Translations under genes and position numbers: made by a program | Assembly (NCBI GenBank): GCA_023392395.1 | Contig: JAEVZE010000250.1 | Span: forward strand, 1-5,180 | Source: Bacillota bacterium | GTDB taxonomy: Bacteria > Bacillota > Clostridia > Christensenellales > Aristaeellaceae | DNA: 5,180 bases | Direction of reading: 5' to 3' | The notes under the pieces: model-generated | The model's input: the letters and a program-made list of their open reading frames with translations, nothing else | Told to the model about the DNA's origin: nothing | Database searches by the model: none | In this document: in pieces, positions 1 through 4,207 of the stretch | How the letters are laid out: the number at the start of each line of letters is the position of its first letter | How positions within the stretch are numbered: the first letter of the stretch is position 1

Positions 1-180
1 TCCTACGACCGGGACCAGTGGGACTTCTTTACGCAATTCTTTGCCACCGCCTTCGTCAGCTTTATCGTGCGCTGGTCGACCGAGGGCATGAAGGCGGACC
101 CCGCCGAGTTCATCCGGAAGATCCGAAGCCTCTACGACGGCAGCATGCTGATGGAATTGGAAAAGCGGGAGAAACAATAA
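1..180 (+). CDS. TetR/AcrR-family transcriptional regulator, C-terminal fragment
   Basis: Frame 1 is open from the window edge to a TAA at 178-180, giving 59 residues of a protein whose start lies upstream. The visible part is helical: an aromatic-rich helix (WDFFTQFFATAF), then SFIVRWSTEGMKADPAEF, then a basic and acidic tail. The pattern of a hydrophobic helix, W, a short glycine-containing turn and a D/S-P-E-E-like helix cap is typical of the ligand-binding and dimerisation domain of TetR-family repressors (the DhaS-like C-terminal type). The DNA-binding helix-turn-helix is not in the window, so the family call rests on this C-terminal pattern alone. Two hairpins follow the stop (185-203 and 240-276), the second being a good intrinsic terminator. 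Its target genes cannot be read from here. A different helical protein cannot be excluded. Confidence 0.6.
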   Translation, partial: SYDRDQWDFFTQFFATAFVSFIVRWSTEGMKADPAEFIRKIRSLYDGSMLMELEKREKQ

Positions 181-184
181 GAAA

Positions 185-203
185 CGGGCCGGTGGGAGGC
201 CCG
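185..203 (+). terminator. Short GC hairpin just after the TetR-like stop
   Basis: CGGGCC (185-190) and GGCCCG (198-203) form a 6-bp stem with a 7-base loop, starting four bases after the stop codon. Only CTT follows, with no T-run, so it would be a weak terminator or an mRNA 3'-end stabiliser, with the hairpin at 240-268 as the main stop. Confidence 0.35.
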
Positions 204-239
204 CTTCGATTGCAATTAAGCCCGCGCGTTCCTTCAAAT

Positions 240-276
240 CGTTTCCGGCGACACGTGCGCCGGAAACGTGTTTATT
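240..276 (+). terminator. Intrinsic terminator for the TetR-like gene
   Basis: CGTTTCCGGCG (240-250) pairs perfectly over 11 bp with CGCCGGAAACG (258-268), with a 7-base loop ACACGTG. It is followed by the T-rich TGTTTATT (269-276). The plus orientation and its place 60 bases past the TetR-like stop fit transcription termination of that gene. The T-rich tail also forms the left arm of the next inverted repeat (268-307). Confidence 0.7.
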
Positions 277-307
277 CAGCCAGTGCGTACACTGGTAGAA
301 TAAACAC
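268..307. repeat. 40-base near-perfect inverted repeat
   Basis: GTGTTTATTC (268-277) pairs with GAATAAACAC (298-307), and inside it CCAGTG (280-285) pairs with CACTGG (290-295) around a CGTA loop. Only the AG/TA pair of dinucleotides between the two stems fails to pair properly. No T-run follows on either strand, so it is not a standard terminator. It may be a protein-binding palindrome, a structured 3' end or a recombination site; the sequence does not decide. Confidence 0.6.
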
Positions 308-319
308 TTCCGCAAGTCA

Positions 320-357
320 GTGAGCCGCCCGGAAATTCCGAAGAATTATAGGCTCAC
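320..357. repeat. Inverted repeat with a smaller palindrome inside
   Basis: GTGAGCC (320-326) is complementary to GGCTCAC (351-357). In between lies CGGAA-A-TTCCG (330-340), a palindrome centred on one base. The stem is moderate with a 24-base interior and no T-run follows, so a terminator is unlikely. Function unknown. Confidence 0.4.
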
Positions 358-374
358 GCAGCCTTTTCCTAAAT

Positions 375-412
375 GCACCCAAAAGCCGCACAGCGGATTT
401 TGGGTGCCCTTT
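375..412. terminator. Bidirectional intrinsic terminator between convergent genes
   Basis: GCACCCAAAA (375-384) pairs perfectly with TTTTGGGTGC (398-407), and inside it CCGC (386-389) pairs with GCGG (393-396) around an ACA loop. On the minus strand it begins eight bases after the stop codon of the pseudo radical SAM gene and is followed by ATTTAGG. On the plus strand it is followed by CCTTTGTTT. The A-tract/T-tract stem is typical of a terminator that works in both directions, here mainly for the minus-strand gene. Confidence 0.75.
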
Positions 413-414
413 GT

Positions 415-1431
415 TTATGTCGGACACACCAGAGCCCTGCGGATAAGCTCAGCCAGTGCGCCGGTAGGATTTCTGGCCTCCAAGCACCCGGTGAACGCCT
501 TACCGGCCAAGTCGATGGCCATCAGACCGCCGATCAGCATCTTTTCGCCGGTCTCCCGGATGTCCTTGGGCCAGTCCAGCGCGATCAGCGGCTGGCCGCT
601 CTCGCCGCGCAGTCTGCACGCGAACTCGTACACCCGGTCCCGCGCCCGCTGGGTCGCGTCCGCCGCCGCCTGGTACGCGCCGAAGAGGCACCCCGCCCCG
701 ATCCCCCACTTGACAAACTGCGGCGCGGTGACCCGGGGCACGTCCTCATCCTCGTAGGTCAGGAGGTAGCCATACAGGCACCGGTTCTCCCGGAGAAAGC
801 GGAACGCGTCCTCCGCCTGATCATTCGCCACCTCAATGTCCACCGTCACCGCCACGTTGTGCGCCTGGGCGATCAGTTCCGCGGCACAGCTGTCGACCAT
901 GCCGCTGGGCAGCCTGAGCGCAAAGAAGCATTCCTCGTTGCGTTTGACGAGCGCCAAAGCGCTCGGAAGGTTCTCCGGGTTCGTCAAACGCAGCGCATAG
1001 CCGTAGATGCCCAGCTCCTGCCCCTCCTGAAGGCAGCACGCAAGCTTCGGCGCGAATTCCGCTCCATAGCCATCGCGCACGTCCAGCATCCAGGGCAGGC
1101 TCACGCCCAACGCTTCCTGTTTTTTGCGCAGCTTCTTCGCGCCATAGGTCAATGCGTTGTAACCCAGGTTCAGCCCGACGCGCCGGATCGTCTCGCAGTC
1201 GATGTCTCGGACAGCCCGCGTGACCAGTGCCTTATATGGATTCTTCGGGTTCTCGATCACCTGCTTGGCGGTACCAAAGAACCACTTCTGATTTTCGCTC
1301 TGCGAAAAGAGCAGCCCCAGATCGATCAGGTTGCGGATGCTGCGCCGGGTGTTGCCCTTGACGTCCTCCAGGGCCTTGTCCACCGCGATGCCGATGGCCT
1401 GCCGGGCCAGCCTCGCGTCGATGTCGAGCAT
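415..1431 (-). CDS. Cysteine-less radical SAM paralogue (probable pseudoenzyme), 338 aa
   Basis: No catalytic activity can be assigned. By eye it aligns nearly end to end with the radical SAM enzyme encoded divergently beside it: DID at 76-78 with DID 69-71, N88/N92/A93 with N81/N85/A86, PW 113-114 with PW 106-107, LGIY 140-143 with MGVY 150-153, ECFF 167-170 with ECFF 178-181 (followed by 30 residues without a gap), G221 with G244, LD 285-286 with LD 316-317, and C316 with C347. The stretch that should hold CxxxCxxC is about 17 residues shorter and has no such motif, SGGEP is replaced by RLTNP (148-152), and the protein ends before the later SPASM cysteines. Start choice: the ATG at 1429-1431 has AGGAGG (minus strand, 1438-1443) six bases upstream; the reading frame stays open to 1539 but that extension has no comparable support. 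The intact frame, good ribosome site and own terminator argue against a decaying pseudogene. A non-catalytic partner or regulator of the neighbour is inferred. Confidence 0.75.
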   Translation of the reverse strand: MLDIDARLARQAIGIAVDKALEDVKGNTRRSIRNLIDLGLLFSQSENQKWFFGTAKQVIENPKNPYKALVTRAVRDIDCETIRRVGLNLGYNALTYGAKKLRKKQEALGVSLPWMLDVRDGYGAEFAPKLACCLQEGQELGIYGYALRLTNPENLPSALALVKRNEECFFALRLPSGMVDSCAAELIAQAHNVAVTVDIEVANDQAEDAFRFLRENRCLYGYLLTYEDEDVPRVTAPQFVKWGIGAGCLFGAYQAAADATQRARDRVYEFACRLRGESGQPLIALDWPKDIRETGEKMLIGGLMAIDLAGKAFTGCLEARNPTGALAELIRRALVCPT

Positions 1432-1437
1432 ACGCTT

Positions 1438-1443
1438 CCTCCT
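1438..1443 (-). promoter_or_regulatory. Ribosome binding site fixing the start of the pseudo radical SAM gene
   Basis: The minus strand reads AGGAGG followed by AAGCGT and ATG, a perfect Shine-Dalgarno core at a six-base spacing. It decides for the start at 1431 over the longer open frame beginning at 1539. Confidence 0.8.
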
Positions 1444-1474
1444 CGCGCTGGTATAAAGCTCCCTCTCCGATCGT

Positions 1475-1480
1475 ATTGTA
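1475..1480 (-). promoter_or_regulatory. Candidate -10 element for the pseudo radical SAM gene
   Basis: The minus strand has TACAAT, 5 of 6 matches to TATAAT, 43 bases before the ATG. The hexamer 17 bases further upstream (TGGAGC, 1498-1503) is a poor -35, so the assignment is tentative and activator dependence is possible. Confidence 0.35.
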
Positions 1481-1505
1481 CCCTGAAAAGTGCCTGCGCT
1501 CCATT

Positions 1506-1553
1506 GACAGATGCGGCCTTTTGTCAGGATTTCTGACAAAACGACGATCTGTC
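1506..1553. promoter_or_regulatory. Nested inverted repeats in the divergent promoter region (probable operator)
   Basis: The inner repeat TTTTGTCAG (1519-1527) / CTGACAAAA (1533-1541) is perfect over 9 bp with a 5-base centre. An outer repeat GACAGAT (1506-1512) / ATCTGTC (1547-1553) shares almost the same centre, near 1530. The site lies between the start codons of the two radical SAM-type genes and upstream of both candidate -10 elements, where a repressor or activator could affect both. A symmetric site of this type suits a dimeric regulator such as TetR or LysR types, but the regulator is not identified. No T-run suitable for termination lies next to the hairpin. Confidence 0.6.
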
Positions 1554-1560
1554 TAATTAC

Positions 1561-1584
1561 GCCCCGGCAGGGGCATGCTATACT
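1561..1584 (+). promoter_or_regulatory. Candidate extended -10 promoter of the radical SAM gene, with adjacent inverted repeat
   Basis: TATACT (1579-1584) matches TATAAT at 5 of 6 positions and is preceded by TGC (1576-1578), the extended -10 signature. No good -35 hexamer is seen about 17 bases upstream (ATTACG at 1556-1561). The region where the spacer would lie holds GCCCC-GGCA-GGGGC (1561-1574), a 5-bp-arm inverted repeat that could be a regulator site. The inferred transcription start would be near 1591, about 30 bases before the GTG. Confidence 0.5.
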
Positions 1585-1606
1585 GCCGCTGGAAAAAAGA
1601 GAGAGT

Positions 1607-1611
1607 GGAGG
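1607..1611 (+). promoter_or_regulatory. Ribosome binding site fixing a GTG start
   Basis: GGAGG lies eight bases before the GTG at 1620-1622. The in-frame ATG at 1575 falls upstream of the candidate -10 and lacks a Shine-Dalgarno sequence, so the GTG is preferred. Confidence 0.8.
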
Positions 1612-1619
1612 TCATAAAC

Positions 1620-3017
1620 GTGAAAGAAGTGCTCGGCAGCGCCGCCCTGAAGATGGCCTACAAATACCTCGACTCCAATCCAGAGAATAACGCGCCCAAG
1701 CTGATGAAGATCATCGACAGGCTGGACGCGGACGGCTCGATGAAGGGCCAGCGCGAGGCCGTGCGCCAGGTTCTTGCGGACAGGCAGGGCAACTGGTACC
1801 AGCTGCTTATGTCCATGTGGGACGACATCGACCCGGGCGTGCGCAAGGCGCTGTTTGCGAACTTCGTCGTCAACGCCACCGCCATCGGCGGCCAGCGCCA
1901 GTTGAAACTGCAGCAGCAGTACGACTGCAACATTCCCTGGGCGATCCTGATGGACCCGACCTCTGCCTGCAACCTGCACTGCGTGGGCTGCTGGGCGGCG
2001 GAGTACGGAAGCCGGATGAACATGAGCCTGGACACGCTGGACCGGATCGTCCAGCAGGGCGTGGACATGGGCGTCTACTTCTATGTGCTGTCAGGCGGGG
2101 AGCCACTGGTGCGCAAGAAGGACGTGATCAAGCTGTGCGAACTGCACCCGGAGTGCTTTTTCACCGCCTTCACCAACGGCACGCTGATCGACGAGGAGTT
2201 CGCCGATGAGATGCTGCGCGTCAAGAACTTCGCGCCCGCCATCAGCATCGAGGGCTTTGAGGAGGCCACCGACTCCCGGCGCGGAAACGGCACCTACCAA
2301 GCGGTCGTGCAAGCGATGGAGATCTTGAAGCGCAAAAAACTGCTGTTTGGCGCGTCCTGCTGCTATACCAGCCAAAACACCGAAGCCATCGGAAGCGAGG
2401 CCTTCTTCGACGACATGATCGAAAAGGGCGCGAAATTCATCTGGCTGTTCACCTACATGCCGGTGGGCGCAGACGCGGTGCCCGAACTCATGGTGTCGCC
2501 GGAGCAGCGGGAATTCATGTACCGCCAGGTGCGCTCTTTCCGGGAGACCAAGCCCATCTTCACGCTGGACTTCTGGAACGACGGCGAGTTCGTGAAGGGC
2601 TGCATCGCCGGCGGCCGTAGGTACCTGCACATCAATGCAGGCGGCGACATCGAGCCCTGCGCGTTCATCCACTACGCTGACAGCAGCATCTACACCCACA
2701 CGCTGCTGGAGGCATTGCAGTCTCCTCTGTTCATGCAATACCGTCAAAATCAGCCGTTCAACGAAAACCACCTCCGGCCCTGCCCCTTGCTCGACAACCC
2801 GGAGGCCCTCGCCCAAATGGTGGACGCCTCCGGCGCCCGGTCCACCGACATGATCGCCCCCGAAGACGTGCATGCGCTCAGCGGCAAATGCGCCCCGACG
2901 GCGGAAGCCTGGGCCGTCACCGCCGACCGGCTGTGGGATGAGAAATTCGGCTGCAACGCCTGCGAGGCCTGCGCGGGATGCGCCCCCGCGCAAAAGGACT
3001 CGTCCCTCGGCGCGTAA
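1620..3017 (+). CDS. Radical SAM protein with SPASM-like C-terminal domain, 465 aa
   Basis: A radical S-adenosylmethionine enzyme of unknown reaction, probably cytoplasmic. Residues 1-105 are a mostly helical N-terminal domain. The radical SAM barrel follows: C117xxxC121xxC124 (with W125) should bind the SAM-coordinating 4Fe-4S cluster, SGGEP at 158-162 is the GGE motif that contacts the SAM amino group, TNGT is at 185-188 and ISIEG at 208-212 is the usual strand after it. The C-terminal part has C328 (GCIAGGR), C347 (DIEPC) and C388 (RPCPLLD), a SPASM-like pattern that suggests an auxiliary Fe-S cluster. The last residues carry C445xxC448xxC451xxC454, a further possible metal-binding tail. 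The GTG start is supported by GGAGG eight bases upstream. The gene is divergent from its cysteine-less paralogue and followed on the same strand by a DegV-family gene after 193 bases. SPASM enzymes often modify peptides, but no precursor peptide gene is visible here, so the substrate cannot be named. Confidence 0.9.
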   Translation: MKEVLGSAALKMAYKYLDSNPENNAPKLMKIIDRLDADGSMKGQREAVRQVLADRQGNWYQLLMSMWDDIDPGVRKALFANFVVNATAIGGQRQLKLQQQYDCNIPWAILMDPTSACNLHCVGCWAAEYGSRMNMSLDTLDRIVQQGVDMGVYFYVLSGGEPLVRKKDVIKLCELHPECFFTAFTNGTLIDEEFADEMLRVKNFAPAISIEGFEEATDSRRGNGTYQAVVQAMEILKRKKLLFGASCCYTSQNTEAIGSEAFFDDMIEKGAKFIWLFTYMPVGADAVPELMVSPEQREFMYRQVRSFRETKPIFTLDFWNDGEFVKGCIAGGRRYLHINAGGDIEPCAFIHYADSSIYTHTLLEALQSPLFMQYRQNQPFNENHLRPCPLLDNPEALAQMVDASGARSTDMIAPEDVHALSGKCAPTAEAWAVTADRLWDEKFGCNACEACAGCAPAQKDSSLGA

Positions 3018-3210
3018 CGAAGGTTTTCCCGCCGAGTGGCCGCGCGGCGTCGTTTACGCAATCCGCCGGGCCTCCCGGGAGCCGGTCAACCGGCCCGAAC
3101 CGACCCTCCCCCACCCTTTGCGATAGCCGGAGAGCGTTTTTCGCGCACTCCGGCTGTTGCGGCATTCCAGTTCTCCCGTCGAGCCCCAAATCCAAGCTTG
3201 AGGTATCCGC
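3018..3210. other. GC-rich spacer with several small hairpins, no gene seen
   Basis: No convincing small gene or promoter is visible. It holds CGCCG/CGGCG (3030-3034 / 3045-3049), the palindrome CTCCCGGGAG (3072-3081), GCCGGT-CA-ACCGGC (3081-3094), and AGCCGGAG / CTCCGGCT (3125-3132 / 3148-3155) with GCG-TTTTT-CGC inside. None is followed by a proper T-run. They may be mRNA processing or attenuation structures between the radical SAM gene and the DegV gene. Confidence 0.45.
3125..3155 (+). repeat. 8-bp-stem hairpin upstream of the DegV-family gene
   Basis: AGCCGGAG (3125-3132) pairs perfectly with CTCCGGCT (3148-3155), and the interior can close further through GCG-TTTTT-CGC (3134-3144). It is followed by GTTGCGG, not a T-run, so it is more likely a stabilising or weak attenuating structure than a full terminator. 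Confidence 0.45.
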
Positions 3211-4074
3211 ATGATCAAGATCACGGCCGACAGCACCTGCGATCTCTCCCCGGAAATCCTGAGCAGGCTAAACATCACGCTGGCACCCCTGTACGCGCTG
3301 GTGGACGGCGAATCCTTCCAGGACGGCGTGGACATTTCGCCCGACGACATCTTCCGCTACGCGCAGGCCGGCCGCAAGGTGTGCACCGCGGCGGTCAACC
3401 AGTACGACTACGAGCGTCTGTTTGAGCGCTTCTCGGCGGATTTCGACTCGGTGATCCACATCTCCATCAGCCAGGAGTTCTCCGCCTGCCATCACAACGC
3501 GCGCCTCGCCGCCCAAGGCTTCAAAAACGTATACGTGGTCGATTCGCGGAACCTGTCCACCGGCAGCGGCCACGTCGCTCAAGACGCGGCGGTGATGGCT
3601 CAAGGCGGCATGCAGGCGGAGGAGATCGTCCGAAGGCTCCGGGAGATCATCCCCCGCGTGGACGCCAGCTTCATCATCGAAAGCCTGGACTACCTGCGCC
3701 GCGGCGGACGCTGTTCGGGTCTGGAAGCGGCGGGGGCCAGGCTATTGCAGCTCAAGCCCTGTATTGAAGTGGTCAAAGGCGAAATGAGGGTGGGCAAGCG
3801 GTACCGCGGCAGCTTCGGGCGCTGCCTGGAGCACTACGTGCGCGACCGGCTCACCGCCCGGCAGGACATCGACTTCAGCCGGGTGTTCATCACCCACTCC
3901 GCCTGCACGCCCGAGGTTGTACAGAAGGTGCGCACGCTGGTCCAGAGCCTCGCGCCGTTTGAGGAAATCCTGGAGACCCGCGCGGGCTGCACGGTGTCGA
4001 ACCACTGCGGCCCAGCGACGCTGGGCGTGCTGTTCAAGCGCACCCGCCCGAAGACGGCGGTGGTCGTGCGATAA
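3211..4074 (+). CDS. DegV-family (FakB-like) fatty-acid-binding protein, 287 aa
   Basis: DegV-family proteins bind a fatty acid in a buried pocket; the FakB members present it to the kinase FakA to make acyl-phosphate for phospholipid synthesis. The family pattern runs along the full length: ITADSTCDLS (4-13) at the N-terminus, DGVDIS (38-43), VVDSRNLSTGSG (109-120), the strongly conserved LDYLRRGGR (159-167), KPCIEVVKGEM (182-192) and the C-terminal NHCGPATLGVLF (264-275) matching the H-x-GP-G motif. The length is usual for the family. The ATG is preceded by TTGAGG with a seven-base gap. Pocket motifs often seen as TSQPS and SGTYQSA read TAAVN (59-63) and FSACHHNA (90-97) here, so ligand preference may differ. 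It lies downstream of the radical SAM gene on the same strand and ends at a strong terminator. No FakA gene is in the window. Family confidence is high; acyl-phosphate function is inferred from the family. Confidence 0.92.
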   Translation: MIKITADSTCDLSPEILSRLNITLAPLYALVDGESFQDGVDISPDDIFRYAQAGRKVCTAAVNQYDYERLFERFSADFDSVIHISISQEFSACHHNARLAAQGFKNVYVVDSRNLSTGSGHVAQDAAVMAQGGMQAEEIVRRLREIIPRVDASFIIESLDYLRRGGRCSGLEAAGARLLQLKPCIEVVKGEMRVGKRYRGSFGRCLEHYVRDRLTARQDIDFSRVFITHSACTPEVVQKVRTLVQSLAPFEEILETRAGCTVSNHCGPATLGVLFKRTRPKTAVVVR

Positions 4075-4086
4075 GGCGAAGAAACG

Positions 4087-4106
4087 CAAGGGCATGATGC
4101 CCCTTG
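4087..4106 (+). repeat. Small inverted repeat after the DegV-family stop
   Basis: CAAGGG (4087-4092) and CCCTTG (4101-4106) form a 6-bp stem with an 8-base loop, 13 bases after the stop codon. No T-run follows. It probably adds to 3'-end structure ahead of the main terminator at 4156-4190. Confidence 0.35.
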
Positions 4107-4155
4107 ATCTACGAAAGGGAAAATACAGGCTGAAAGCTGACACTTTGTGTACGGA

Positions 4156-4190
4156 TTGAGAGGGATGGAACCCTCTCAACTTTCTTTTGT
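4156..4190 (+). terminator. Strong intrinsic terminator of the DegV-family gene
   Basis: TTGAGAGGG (4156-4164) pairs perfectly over 9 bp with CCCTCTCAA (4171-4179), with the loop ATGGAA. It is followed by CTTTCTTTTGT (4180-4190). The T-run lies on the plus strand, so it stops transcription coming from the DegV-family gene; on the minus strand no T-run follows the stem. Confidence 0.9.
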
Positions 4191-4207
4191 ATACCGATTC
4201 CTCCGTA

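Noticed and set aside
268..307. The 40-base palindrome as a chromosome dimer resolution (dif) site
   Set aside because: It does not resemble the known AT-rich dif consensus of Bacillota and the arms are longer and of a different sequence.
415..1431. The pseudo radical SAM gene as a decaying pseudogene
   Set aside because: There is no internal stop or frameshift over 338 codons, and the ribosome site and terminator are intact. The missing CxxxCxxC loop is a clean in-frame loss.
1504..1532. A perfect TTGACA at 1504-1509 as a plus-strand -35
   Set aside because: No acceptable -10 lies 16-18 bases downstream (GGATTT, GATTTC), and the hexamer is part of the outer inverted repeat.
373..1536. A 387-codon open frame on the plus strand, opposite the pseudo radical SAM gene
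   Set aside because: The translation is low-complexity in R, A, L, H and P, has no recognisable domain and no ribosome site. The minus-strand frame aligns to the neighbouring enzyme and has a Shine-Dalgarno sequence and a terminator. The open plus frame is explained by high GC.
1432..1539. N-terminal extension of the pseudo radical SAM protein
   Set aside because: It would run through the candidate -10 and into the palindrome at 1519-1541, has no Shine-Dalgarno sequence, and the ATG at 1429-1431 has a perfect one.
1575..1619. ATG start at 1575 for the radical SAM gene
   Set aside because: It precedes the candidate -10 (1579-1584) and lacks a ribosome site. The GTG at 1620 has GGAGG eight bases upstream, and the following residues KEVLGSAALK look like a natural N-terminus.
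2091..2993. A 300-codon minus-strand open frame within the radical SAM gene
   Set aside because: It is antisense to a clearly conserved enzyme, is compositionally biased and has no identifiable domain.
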